From positions 1,054,001 to 1,118,000 of the forward strand of contig NZ_CP038799.1 in assembly GCF_012223425.1 (NCBI RefSeq): a DNA stretch of 64,000 nt, written 5' to 3'. The notes under the pieces were generated by a model. That model ran no database searches, was not told the origin of the DNA, and was given only the letters and a program-made list of their open reading frames with translations. The translations under genes and the position numbers were made by a program. This stretch comes from Mycolicibacterium frederiksbergense (GTDB lineage: Bacteria; Actinomycetota; Actinomycetes; Mycobacteriales; Mycobacteriaceae). Below, piece after piece: positions 35,966 through 44,767 of this stretch (the first letter of the stretch is position 1; each line of letters opens with the position of its first letter).

Positions 35966-37108
35966 CGCGTCCTCGGCGGGTTCGGCGTCATTTTCAGGTT
36001 CGGGCTCGACCTCAAGCTCGGGTTCCAGGTCCTCGCCCGTCCGCCCAGCGACCTGCTCGTCGTAGTACCGGATGATGACCGCCAGCGCCGCGGCCACCGG
36101 GACCGCCAGGAAGGCCCCGATGACGCCGAAGGTCGACGCGCCCAGCGTCACGGCCAGCAGCACGATCACCGCGTGCAGCTTCATCGACTTGGACTGCAGC
36201 CAGGGCTGCAGCACGTTGCCCTCCAGCTGCTGCACGGCGACGATGATGCCCAGCACGATCAGCGCGACGATGGGGCCGTTGGCGACCAGCGCGATCAACA
36301 CGGCCAGGCCGCCGGCGACGAACGCGCCGACAATCGGTACGAAGCCACCGATGAAGGTGACGATGGCCAGCGCGTAGGCCAGCGGCACCCCGAGGATCAC
36401 CAGGCCGATCCCGATCAGCACGGCGTCGACGAAACTGACCAGCGCCTGGGTCCGGATGAACCCGCCGAGCGTCGACCAGATGCGTTGCAGCACCTCGGCC
36501 AGGTGCGGCGCGGAGGGATGCCCGACCGAGCGCCGCAACCACGGGATGAACTGCGGCCCGTCCTTGAGCAGAAAGAACACCACGACGATGGTCGTGAAGA
36601 CCGTCACCAGTGCCGACGTCGCCGCGCCCACCCCGGTGAACACTCCCGAGGCGATCTGGGAGCTGCTCGAGTTCAGCTGGTCGTTGATCGCGGTGACCGC
36701 CGAATCGAGTTGCGCCTGACTGATGTTCAGCGGCGGACCGCCGAGCCAGTCACGCACCTGCACCACACCGGCGGTGGCCTGCTCGGCCAGTTCGGTGGAC
36801 TGCTCCACGATGGCGGGAGCCACCGCGGCGATCAGGCCGCCGATCACGGCCAGCGCCACCAGCAGCATGCTCAGGGCCGCCGCGGCCGGCGGGACGCCCT
36901 TGGCCCGCATCCACCGCACGGGTGGCCACAGCACGGTGCACAGCACCACCGCCAGCGCAACGGGCAGGATGATCACCCACATCTCGCCGACGACCCAGGC
37001 GAGGATCCACAGCAGCGCCGACACCGCGACGATCTGCACGGACACCGTGGCGGCCGATCGAAGATGCGTCCCGAATACCGAGCCCCGACTGGGCAGTATG
37101 TCCTTCAC
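35951..37108 (-). CDS. AI-2E-family membrane permease
   Basis: A 385-residue polytopic membrane protein of the AI-2E/PerM family (PF01594): paired N-terminal helices, a central extramembrane segment (about residues 100-155), a second membrane block with the family pattern VPIVGAFVAGGLAVLIAL, and an acidic C-terminal tail rich in Glu and Pro. Family members export quorum signals or act in Na+/H+ exchange; the role here is not known. It ends inside a hairpin arm. It is divergent from the SigJ-linked carboxymuconolactone-decarboxylase-like gene. Confidence 0.92.
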   Translation of the reverse strand: MKDILPSRGSVFGTHLRSAATVSVQIVAVSALLWILAWVVGEMWVIILPVALAVVLCTVLWPPVRWMRAKGVPPAAAALSMLLVALAVIGGLIAAVAPAIVEQSTELAEQATAGVVQVRDWLGGPPLNISQAQLDSAVTAINDQLNSSSSQIASGVFTGVGAATSALVTVFTTIVVVFFLLKDGPQFIPWLRRSVGHPSAPHLAEVLQRIWSTLGGFIRTQALVSFVDAVLIGIGLVILGVPLAYALAIVTFIGGFVPIVGAFVAGGLAVLIALVANGPIVALIVLGIIVAVQQLEGNVLQPWLQSKSMKLHAVIVLLAVTLGASTFGVIGAFLAVPVAAALAVIIRYYDEQVAGRTGEDLEPELEVEPEPENDAEPAEDASNVK

Positions 37109-37151
37109 GCTTCTTCTTTACCCCCCGACAGCCGATTCAGACGACTTCTGG

Positions 37152-37178
37152 TGTCACAATCTCGCATGCTGCCTCGTC
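37152..37178 (+). promoter_or_regulatory. ECF41-type promoter of the CMD-like gene
   Basis: TGTCACA (37152-37158), 16 bases, then CGTC (37175-37178). This is the -35/-10 pair I recall for ECF41 sigma factors (TGTCACA-N16-CGTC). A start site about 7 bases after CGTC would fall at the ATG 37187, giving a leaderless or near-leaderless transcript. The ECF41-type sigma gene lies just beyond the target gene. Confidence 0.82.
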
Positions 37179-37186
37179 TGATACAT

Positions 37187-37765
37187 ATGACGACGAGAAT
37201 CGCTGCACTGACCCCCCACCGCGCCGGCCCGCTGACCCGGATGATGTACCGCTATGCCAAGCGGCGGTTCGGTGAAGTGCCCGAGCCGTTCGCGGTCGCG
37301 GCACACCACCCACGCCTGCTGATCGCCAACGGTGTGCACGAGGCGCTGCTGGCGGCCGGGTCGAAGAAACTACCGACCAACGTCCGCGAGCTCGCGGTGT
37401 TCTGGACCGCGCGCACCGTGGGCTGCTCATGGTGCGTGGACTTCGGTTCGATGCTGCAGCGCCTCGAAGGCTTGGACGTCGCCCGGCTCAAGCACATCGA
37501 CGACTACGCGACATCGCCGTCGTTCAGTGATGACGAGCGCGCCGCGATCGCCTACGCCGACGCCATGACCACCGACCCGCACACCGTGACCGACGAGCAG
37601 GTGGCCGATCTGCGGCAGCGGTTCGGCGACGACGGTGTCATCGAACTGACCTATCAGATCGGCGTGGAGAACATGCGGGCCCGGATGTACTCGGCGCTGG
37701 GCATCACCGAACAGGGCTTCAGCTCCGGCGACGCGTGCCGGGTGCCATGGCCTGATCAGGCCTGA
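37187..37765 (+). CDS. Carboxymuconolactone decarboxylase/AhpD-like protein, SigJ target
   Basis: A 192-residue CMD/AhpD-fold protein. The active region is ELAVFWTARTVGCSWCVDFGS with a CxxC redox pair. Such proteins act as small oxidoreductases or decarboxylases and are the usual genomic partners of ECF41 sigma factors. An ATG at 37166 is in frame but lies between the -35 and -10 elements of the promoter, so 37187 is chosen. The gene converges on sigJ with 3 bases between stops. Confidence 0.9.
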   Translation: MTTRIAALTPHRAGPLTRMMYRYAKRRFGEVPEPFAVAAHHPRLLIANGVHEALLAAGSKKLPTNVRELAVFWTARTVGCSWCVDFGSMLQRLEGLDVARLKHIDDYATSPSFSDDERAAIAYADAMTTDPHTVTDEQVADLRQRFGDDGVIELTYQIGVENMRARMYSALGITEQGFSSGDACRVPWPDQA

Positions 37766-37768
37766 GCG

Positions 37769-38671
37769 CTATCTGCCCCGCAGCGGCGACGCGGTGAACT
37801 TGTCCGGGTTCGCGATATCCCATAGCGCACAGACCTTTCCGCCCCGGATCGTCATCGCCGAGATCCGCGGCATCAGCTCGGGATATCCGTCAACGGCGGC
37901 CGCACCGGGCGTGTAGGCACCGAGCCGGCCGTTGATCAGCGCCAGCTGATTGCCCGCGAGCCAGTTCGGCCCATACCGCTCGGCCAGCCCGAACAGGAAC
38001 CGGGCCACCTTGTCCGGTCCGTGGATGACGCGCGCCGCCGTCGGGGCCCGGCGGTTGGAGTCCCCGGTGAAGGTCACCTCCGGGTGTAGCAGCCGGACGA
38101 CGGCATCCAGATTCCCCTCGGCCAGCGCGGCCATCAGCAGTCCGGCCGTCTCGTCGTGGGTGTCGTCGGAGGCCACGGGTGCTGCGTGCTCCACGGCGCG
38201 CCGGGCCCGCGAGGCCAACTGACGGGCGGCAGCGGCGCTGACGTCGAGCACGTCGGCGATGTCAGCGAACGGGACCCCGAAGCCGTCGTGCAGCACGAAG
38301 GCCACCCGCTGATCCGGGGTGAGACGCTCCAGCACCACCATGGCCGCGAACCGGGCGTCCTCGTCGGCGACGACGGCGGCCAGCGGGTCGTCGCGGTCGA
38401 AGCCGGTCACCACCGGCTCGGGCAGCCACTGCCCGACGTAGGTCTCGCGGCGGCGGCTGGCCGAACGCAGCCGGTCCAGGCCCAGCCGGCTCACCACGGT
38501 GGTCAGCCAGGCACGCAGATCCACGATGTCGTCACCGGAACCGCGCCAACGCAGCCAGGCGTCCTGCACGATGTCCTCGGCGTCGGCGTAGGTCCCGGTG
38601 AGCCGGTAACCGACGGCGAGCAGGTGCGGTCGCAGCTCCTCGAATTCCTCGGCCCGGGCACTCGCGGTCAT
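37769..38671 (-). CDS. sigJ: ECF41-type sigma factor SigJ
   Basis: A 300-residue extracytoplasmic-function sigma factor with a fused regulatory domain. Sigma region 2 (GTYADAEDIVQDAWLRW), the ECF41 linker motif WLPEP, region 4 (FADIADVLDVSAAAARQLAS), then a SnoaL-like C-terminal domain with NPDK near the end. The DGGGR motif that usually tunes activity in ECF41 appears altered here to DSNRR. SigJ (Rv3328c) occupies a similar position between sdh and dacB1 in M. tuberculosis and is linked to peroxide resistance. No anti-sigma gene is nearby, as expected for ECF41. It likely drives the adjacent CMD-like gene. Confidence 0.92.
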   Translation of the reverse strand: MTASARAEEFEELRPHLLAVGYRLTGTYADAEDIVQDAWLRWRGSGDDIVDLRAWLTTVVSRLGLDRLRSASRRRETYVGQWLPEPVVTGFDRDDPLAAVVADEDARFAAMVVLERLTPDQRVAFVLHDGFGVPFADIADVLDVSAAAARQLASRARRAVEHAAPVASDDTHDETAGLLMAALAEGNLDAVVRLLHPEVTFTGDSNRRAPTAARVIHGPDKVARFLFGLAERYGPNWLAGNQLALINGRLGAYTPGAAAVDGYPELMPRISAMTIRGGKVCALWDIANPDKFTASPLRGR

Positions 38672-38793
38672 ACGCCGAGTCTAGGACCGCCGCAAACATG
38701 CCCAAAGAAGCGAATCCGTCGTCGTGTTACCTCAAAGAAAACCTTTTCGTCGTATATACACGTAACAACAACGGAAACCGTATATTTCTGCGA

Positions 38794-40302
38794 ATGGCAA
38801 TCGCGGAACAGCCGGCACCCATGACCACCGACAAGGGTCTGCAAGCCGGCGCGCTCGGTCTGGTCGGCAATGTGGTGATCGGTCTCGCCGCGGTGGCTCC
38901 CGCGTACAGCCTGGCCGCCACGCTGGGGTATGTGGTCCTCAACGTCGGAGACAAGGCGCCGGCGATGTTCGTGCTGGCCTTCATCCCGATGCTGCTGGTC
39001 GCCTTCGCGTACAAGGAGTTGTCGCAGGACACCCCGGACTGCGGGACGACATTCACCTGGGGCACAAAGGCTTTCGGCCCGTGGATCGGCTGGATCGGCG
39101 GCTGGGGCCTGGCGGTGTCCGCGATCATCGTGTTGGCCAACGTCGCCGAGGTGGCGGCCATCTACCTGTTCAAATTCCTCGGTCAGGACGCGCTCGCCGA
39201 TAATCTGTTCGCCAAGGTGGCGCTCGGTTCGTTCTTCATCATCTCGATGACGCTGGTGAGCGCGCGCGGCGTCGTGGTGTCAGAGCGAATGCAGAATGTC
39301 CTGATCTCGATCCAGTTCGGCGTGTTGATCATCGCCAGCATCTGGGCGTTGATACGGGTGTTCAGCGGCACCGCGGGCGCCCAGGCCGTCAGCCCGCAAC
39401 TGTCCTGGCTCTGGCCGTCCGGTCTCGACGTGTCCTCCATTGCCGCCGCGATCATCCTCTGCATCTTCATCTATTGGGGCTGGGACGCCTGCCTGGCCGT
39501 CGGCGAGGAGACCAAGAATCCCGGCAAGACGCCCGGTATCGCCGCGGTCATCACCACCTTGATCCTGGTCTGCACCTACGTGTTGGTGGCCTACGCGGTG
39601 CAGTCGTTCTCCGGCTTCAGCGTCGTCGGCATCGGGCTCAACAATCCCAACAACACCGACGACGTGCTGACCGTGCTCGGCGGACCGGTGGGCGGCTCGA
39701 TCCTGGCGTCGCTGCTGCTGCTCACCGTGTCGGTGTCCGCGCTGTCGTCCACCCAGACCACCATCCTGCCCACCGCCCGCGGCACCCTGTCGATGGCCGT
39801 GTACGAGGCGCTGCCCAGACGCTTCGCCAGCGTCCATCCCAAGTACATGACACCGGCCTTCGGCACCATCGTGATGGGCGCCATGGCGTTGTTCTTCTAC
39901 CTCGTGTTGACGTTCCTCTCCGAGAACGCGCTGGCCGATTCGGTCGCCTCGCTGGGGCTGGCGGTGGCCTTCTACTACGGCATCACCGCGTTCGCCTGCG
40001 TCTGGTACTTCCGCAGGACGTTGTTCGCTTCGACCCGGAACCTCTTCTTCCGCGGCATCTTCCCGCTGCTGGGCGGTAGCGCGATGGCGGTGGCCTTCGG
40101 GATCAGTGCCAAGGACATGATCGCGCCGGACTACGGTTACACCGCCTTCGGGCCCATCGGCGGTGTGTTCGTCCTCGGCGTCGGCATGCTGGTGCTCGGC
40201 ATTCCGCTGATGCTGGCGTGCTTCGCCTTCGGCACCAAACGCTTCTTCCGCGGCGAGACACTCAATGGCGGCACCGAAGTCAAAGTCCCCGATGTGTACT
40301 GA
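38794..40302 (+). CDS. APC-family amino acid/amine permease
   Basis: A roughly 502-residue APC-superfamily transporter with about 12 transmembrane helices; GLVGNVVIGLAAVAPAYSLAATLG is the conserved first helix. With the neighbouring aminotransferase and aminobutyraldehyde dehydrogenase, it probably imports an amine such as putrescine or a related amino acid (inference). The upstream 95 bases are unusually AT-rich with two CGTATATA-type words (38751, 38780); TATATT at 38781-38786 could be a -10 giving a very short leader before ATG 38794. ATG 38821 (MTTDKG) is an alternative start. A universal stress protein gene follows. Confidence 0.9.
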   Translation: MAIAEQPAPMTTDKGLQAGALGLVGNVVIGLAAVAPAYSLAATLGYVVLNVGDKAPAMFVLAFIPMLLVAFAYKELSQDTPDCGTTFTWGTKAFGPWIGWIGGWGLAVSAIIVLANVAEVAAIYLFKFLGQDALADNLFAKVALGSFFIISMTLVSARGVVVSERMQNVLISIQFGVLIIASIWALIRVFSGTAGAQAVSPQLSWLWPSGLDVSSIAAAIILCIFIYWGWDACLAVGEETKNPGKTPGIAAVITTLILVCTYVLVAYAVQSFSGFSVVGIGLNNPNNTDDVLTVLGGPVGGSILASLLLLTVSVSALSSTQTTILPTARGTLSMAVYEALPRRFASVHPKYMTPAFGTIVMGAMALFFYLVLTFLSENALADSVASLGLAVAFYYGITAFACVWYFRRTLFASTRNLFFRGIFPLLGGSAMAVAFGISAKDMIAPDYGYTAFGPIGGVFVLGVGMLVLGIPLMLACFAFGTKRFFRGETLNGGTEVKVPDVY

Positions 40303-40323
40303 CAAGAAAGAACAGGCAGCACA

Positions 40324-41184
40324 ATGCATCTGACTGTCGGATATCTCGCGACACCGACCGGCGACGACGGCGTCGCACTGGCGGCCGCGCTGGCCCGCAC
40401 CTTCGGGGCAGACGTGGACGTCGTGCTGGTGGTACGTGAGGAACTGCCCGACGGGCATCCGGGGCGCGCCCAGTATCAGAAGCTGCTCATCGAGCGGGGT
40501 GAGCAGTGGATCGCCAAGGCGGTGTCGACCCTGACCGGCGCCGCCGCGTCGGTCAACGCCAACGTCCTGGTGGGTGAGTCGTTCGCCGAGACATTGCTGC
40601 AGTTCGCCGAGGACCACGAATCGGACCTCATCGTGGTCGGCGGCGCGCGCGACGGCTTCTTCGGCGGGCATGTCATCGGGCCGGTGTCCAGTGCGCTTCT
40701 GCACAGTTCGACGATCCCCGTTGCACTCGCTCCGCGCGGCTACTCCGATGATGCCCCCGAGCGCATCGAAGCCATCACCGCCGCGGTGCCCAGCAGGGCC
40801 GGTGACGACAATCCCCTGCCCTTCGCCATCACCTTGGCCAGCGCGGCCAACCTCGCGATCCGGATGGTGTCCCTGGTATCGGCCGAAAACCTGGCCGAGG
40901 CCGCCGATCTCAAGGATCTGCGGCAGATGCAGATCGATGCAGCGCAGGAGAACCTGGCAGTGGCCGCCCGCGCACTCCCCGAGTCTCCCGAAATCGAATC
41001 GCTGGTCGCCGAGGGCATGACGCTGGAGTCCGCGCTCAAGAAGCTCAACTGGGACGACACCGACGTGCTGGTGGTCGGATCCAGCAGGTTCGCCGCACCC
41101 AAGCGGATCTTCCTGGGCTCCACCGCATCACGGATCCTGGCCGGCACCGATGCGCCGGTGATCGTCATCCCGCGCGCGGAGTAG
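40324..41184 (+). CDS. Tandem universal stress protein
   Basis: A 286-residue protein with two UspA domains. ATP-binding loops are visible in domain 1 (VVGGARDGFFGGHVIGPVSS) and domain 2 (VVGSSRFAAPKRIFLGSTAS followed by APVIVIP), both fitting the Gx2Gx9G(S/T) type only loosely. It lies 21 bases after the permease and is probably co-transcribed. USP proteins beside APC transporters often act on or with the transporter; this is inferred. It converges on the aldehyde dehydrogenase gene with 5 bases between stops. Confidence 0.9.
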   Translation: MHLTVGYLATPTGDDGVALAAALARTFGADVDVVLVVREELPDGHPGRAQYQKLLIERGEQWIAKAVSTLTGAAASVNANVLVGESFAETLLQFAEDHESDLIVVGGARDGFFGGHVIGPVSSALLHSSTIPVALAPRGYSDDAPERIEAITAAVPSRAGDDNPLPFAITLASAANLAIRMVSLVSAENLAEAADLKDLRQMQIDAAQENLAVAARALPESPEIESLVAEGMTLESALKKLNWDDTDVLVVGSSRFAAPKRIFLGSTASRILAGTDAPVIVIPRAE

Positions 41185-41189
41185 CGGGC

Positions 41190-42674
41190 CTAGCGCTTCG
41201 TGAAGATGGTCCGGTGCCAGTCCTTTTCGGCCGCACCGGTGATATCGCTCATCACGTGCTTGATGGTCAGGTACTCCTCGAAGGAGTAGTCGCTCATGTC
41301 CTTGCCGAATCCGGATGCCCCGACACCGCCGTGTGGCATCTCGGAGATGATCGGGATGTGGTCGTTGATCCACACGCAGCCGGCGTTGATCTCACGCGAC
41401 GCCCGCTGCGCGCGGTAGACATCGCGGGTCCACGCCGAGGCGGCCAGTCCGTAGACGGTGTCGTTGGCCTGGCGCAGCGCGTCGTCATCGTCGGTGAACG
41501 CGCGCACCGTGAGCACCGGACCGAACACCTCGTCGCGGTAGATCTCGGAATCCTCTGCCACATCGGCGATCAGCGTGGGCCGGTAGAACGCACCCGGCAG
41601 GTCCGGGCTGACGCCACCGGTCACGATCCGGCCACCCTGTCCGGGTGCGCGGGACACCATGGCCGCGACCTTGTCCCGGTGCGCGAACGAGATCAGCGGC
41701 CCGAGATCGGTATCCGGATCGTTCGGGTCGCCGATGACGATCTTGCCCATCACCTCGCCGACCCCGGCGACGAAATCGTCGTACAGATCCCGCGACACGA
41801 TGGCCCGGGTCGCCGCCGTGCAGTCCTGCCCGGAGTTGATCAACGCACCCGCGACGGCACCCTGGATGGCCGCGTCGAGATCGGCGTCATCGAAGACCAC
41901 GAAGGGCGCCTTGCCGCCGAGTTCGAGCTGGGTGCGGTGACCGTGCACGGCGGCCGCGGCCATCACCTTGCGGCCCACTCCGGTCGATCCGGTGAACGTG
42001 ACGACGTCGACATCGCGGTGCCCGGCCAGCGCGGTACCGACATCGGCGCCCGAGCCGGTCACCACGTTGAGCACACCGTCGGGCAAGCCGGCCGCCGTGG
42101 ACACCCTCGCCAGGGTCAGCGTGGTCAGTGGGGTGATCTCGGCCGGCTTGATGACGACGGCGCAGCCGGCGGCCAGCGCCGGGATGACTTTCCACACCGC
42201 CATCTGCAGCGGATAGTTCCACGGCGTGATGGTCGCGACGACACCGACGGCTTCGCGCCGGATGCTCGAGGTGTGATCGGCCGAGTATTCGGCGGTGGCC
42301 TTGCCTTCCAAATGTCGTGCCGCACCGGCGAAGAACGACACGTTGTCGATGCTGCCGGGCACGTCGAACTCGGTGGCCAGGCGCACCGGCTTACCGCACT
42401 GGGCCACTTCCTCGGCGATGAAGGTGGCCGCCTCTGCTTCCATCAGCTCGGCCAGCTTGAACAGCACGGCGGCCCGCTCGGCCGGCGTCACGGCGGCCCA
42501 TCCGGGCTGAGCGGCGCGTGCCGCGGCCACGGCGGCGTCGACATCGGCGGGGGTTGCCAGCGCGTAGGTCGCGGCCACCGCGCCGGTCGCGGGGTTGATG
42601 ATCTCGAAGGGCGCACCACTGGTTCGCGCCGCTGCTCCGTTGATCCAGCTGCCGGGGATTTGCGTTGCACTCAC
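41190..42674 (-). CDS. Gamma-aminobutyraldehyde dehydrogenase-like enzyme
   Basis: A 494-residue NAD(P)-dependent aldehyde dehydrogenase. The catalytic motifs are LELGGKAPFVVFDDAD (general-base Glu) and NSGQDCTAATR (nucleophile Cys), with TPWNYPLQMAVWK and FTGSTGVG for cofactor binding. The overall sequence is closest to PatD-type aminobutyraldehyde dehydrogenases that oxidise 4-aminobutanal to GABA. It is divergent from the Lrp/AsnC regulator and aminotransferase genes, forming a transamination-oxidation pair for polyamines or omega-amino acids. Substrate assignment is by family and context only. Confidence 0.88.
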   Translation of the reverse strand: MSATQIPGSWINGAAARTSGAPFEIINPATGAVAATYALATPADVDAAVAAARAAQPGWAAVTPAERAAVLFKLAELMEAEAATFIAEEVAQCGKPVRLATEFDVPGSIDNVSFFAGAARHLEGKATAEYSADHTSSIRREAVGVVATITPWNYPLQMAVWKVIPALAAGCAVVIKPAEITPLTTLTLARVSTAAGLPDGVLNVVTGSGADVGTALAGHRDVDVVTFTGSTGVGRKVMAAAAVHGHRTQLELGGKAPFVVFDDADLDAAIQGAVAGALINSGQDCTAATRAIVSRDLYDDFVAGVGEVMGKIVIGDPNDPDTDLGPLISFAHRDKVAAMVSRAPGQGGRIVTGGVSPDLPGAFYRPTLIADVAEDSEIYRDEVFGPVLTVRAFTDDDDALRQANDTVYGLAASAWTRDVYRAQRASREINAGCVWINDHIPIISEMPHGGVGASGFGKDMSDYSFEEYLTIKHVMSDITGAAEKDWHRTIFTKR

Positions 42675-42774
42675 AGAGCTCTAGCCTACGCATTACCGCA
42701 ATCTGTGGCACATCGAACGGCTGATTTCATGGAATTAGTTGCTTGTAACGACGGATTCCGTGCACAATCGTCAC

Positions 42775-43296
42775 ATGTCGAACCCGGATTCCCAGCCCGG
42801 CGCGTCCGCCGTGTCACTGCGAATCAACCACTCCCGCCCCGGCGCCGCGTTCCAGCTGGACGAGCTCTCGAAGGCCATCATCGAGAAGCTGCAGCAGGAC
42901 GGTCGACGTTCCTACGCCGGGATCGGCAAGGCCGTCGGCCTGTCCGAGGCCGCGGTGCGCCAACGGGTCCAACGGATGGTCGATGCCGGTGTCATGCAGA
43001 TCGTGGCGGTCACCGATCCCATGCAACTCGGTTTCGCCCGTCAAGCCATGATCGGCATCCGATGCACCGGTGACACCACCAAGGTCGCCGAGAAGCTGGC
43101 CGCACTGGAGTCCGTCGACTACGTGGTGCTCACCGCCGGAACCTTCGACGCGATCGTCGAGGTCGTCTGCGAGGACGACGGTGACCTGCTCGACCTGCTC
43201 AACACCAAGATCCGCGCCGTCCCAGGAGTGATAGCCACCGAAACGTTGGTTTACCTGAAACTAGTCAAACAGCAATACAACTGGGGCACGAGATGA
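42775..43296 (+). CDS. Lrp/AsnC-family regulator
   Basis: A 173-residue feast/famine regulator with N-terminal winged helix (IIEKLQQDGRRSYAGIGKAV then AAVRQRVQRMVDAGVM) and a C-terminal RAM ligand domain (MIGIRCTG, then VVLTAGTFDAIVEV). The ATG at 42775 is preferred; GTG 42760 is in frame. Its stop overlaps the aminotransferase start (ATGA), so the pair is coupled, and it likely senses the amino substrate and controls both this operon and the divergent dehydrogenase gene through the 100-base gap. Confidence 0.92.
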   Translation: MSNPDSQPGASAVSLRINHSRPGAAFQLDELSKAIIEKLQQDGRRSYAGIGKAVGLSEAAVRQRVQRMVDAGVMQIVAVTDPMQLGFARQAMIGIRCTGDTTKVAEKLAALESVDYVVLTAGTFDAIVEVVCEDDGDLLDLLNTKIRAVPGVIATETLVYLKLVKQQYNWGTR

Positions 43297-44678
43297 CAAT
43301 TACCGAAGCAAGCACAAGCGCGGCAAGCGATCTGGCCGCCAAGGCCAACCGGCATCTGTGGGGACATTTCGCCCGCCACGGTGACGGCATCACCCCGCCG
43401 ATCATCACCCGCGGTGAGGGCACCCGGATCTTCGACGACAAGGGCAACAGCTACATCGACGGCCTGAGCGGGCTGTTCGTGGTCCAGGTCGGGCACGGCC
43501 GTGAGGAACTCGCCGCCGCGGCCGCCAAGCAGGCCGAGCAGCTGGCGTTCTTCCCGCTGTGGTCCTATGCCACCCCATCGGCGATCGAACTGGCCGAGCG
43601 GGTGGCCAATTACGCGCCCGGCGACCTGAACCGGGTCTTCTTCACCACCGGTGGCGGCGAGGCCGTGGAGAGCGCCTGGAAGCTGGCCAAGCAGTTCTTC
43701 AAGCTGACCGGCAAGCCGGGCAAGTACAAGGTGATCTCGCGCTCCATCGCCTATCACGGCACCCCGCAGGGTGCGCTGGCGATCACCGGCATCCCGGCCT
43801 TCAAGGCACCCTTCGATCCGCCGACCCCCGGCGGCTTCCGGGTGCCCAACACCAACTTCTACCGCGCTCCCGAGCAGTTCAGCAGCGACCCCAAGGCATG
43901 GGGCCGCTACTGCGCTGACCGCATCGCCGAGGCCATCGAGTTCGAGGGCCCCGACACCGTCGCCGCGGTCTTCCTGGAGCCCGTGCAGAACGCCGGCGGC
44001 TGCTTCCCGCCGCCGCCCGGATACTTCGAGCGGGTCCGCGAGATCTGCGACGAGTACGACGTACTGCTGGTCTCCGACGAGGTGATCTGCGCCTACGGCC
44101 GGATCGGCTCGATGTTCGCCTGCGACGATTTCGGGTACGTTCCCGACATCATCACCAGCGCAAAGGGTTTGACGTCGGGCTACTCCCCTCTCGGCGCGAT
44201 GATCGCCAGCGACCGGCTCTTCGAACCGTTCAACGACGGACAGACCGTGTTCGGGCACGGCTACACCTTCGGTGGGCACCCGGTGTCCTCCGCCGTCGCG
44301 CTGGCCAACCTCGACATCTTCGAACGCGAGGGCATCAACGCCCACGTCAAGGAGAACGCCCCCGCCTTCCGCGCCACCCTGGAGAAGCTCTACGACCTGC
44401 CGATCGTCGGCGACGTCCGCGGTGAAGGCTTCTTCTACGGCATCGAACTGGTCAAGGACAAGGCGACCAAGGAGACCTTCGACGACGATGAATCCGAGCG
44501 GTTGCTGCGCGGATACCTCACGCCGGCGCTGTGGGAGGCCGGGCTGTACTGCCGCGCCGACGACCGTGGCGACCCGGTGGTGCAGTTGGCTCCCCCGCTG
44601 ATCAGCGGGCAGGCCGAATTCGACGCGATCTACGACATCCTGCACAACGTGCTGTCGGAGGCCTCCCGCCGGATGTGA
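43293..44678 (+). CDS. Class III omega-aminotransferase
   Basis: A 461-residue PLP-dependent class III aminotransferase. The PLP lysine is in ITSAKGLTSGYSPLGA, the phosphate loop is TTGGGEAVESAWKLA, and LLVSDEVICAYGR holds the pyridine-binding Asp. It is related to putrescine/omega-amino acid:pyruvate aminotransferases. With the coupled Lrp regulator and the divergent aminobutyraldehyde dehydrogenase it probably converts a terminal amine to an aldehyde that the dehydrogenase oxidises. The exact donor is unproven. Confidence 0.9.
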   Translation: MTITEASTSAASDLAAKANRHLWGHFARHGDGITPPIITRGEGTRIFDDKGNSYIDGLSGLFVVQVGHGREELAAAAAKQAEQLAFFPLWSYATPSAIELAERVANYAPGDLNRVFFTTGGGEAVESAWKLAKQFFKLTGKPGKYKVISRSIAYHGTPQGALAITGIPAFKAPFDPPTPGGFRVPNTNFYRAPEQFSSDPKAWGRYCADRIAEAIEFEGPDTVAAVFLEPVQNAGGCFPPPPGYFERVREICDEYDVLLVSDEVICAYGRIGSMFACDDFGYVPDIITSAKGLTSGYSPLGAMIASDRLFEPFNDGQTVFGHGYTFGGHPVSSAVALANLDIFEREGINAHVKENAPAFRATLEKLYDLPIVGDVRGEGFFYGIELVKDKATKETFDDDESERLLRGYLTPALWEAGLYCRADDRGDPVVQLAPPLISGQAEFDAIYDILHNVLSEASRRM

Positions 44679-44767
44679 CCCGGTTCGCCACACAAACCAC
44701 ACAAGTCACATCAGCCACAGCGTGGCGGCCCAGAAATCTGGCGTGAATCTCCTAGTCTGCACAGACG

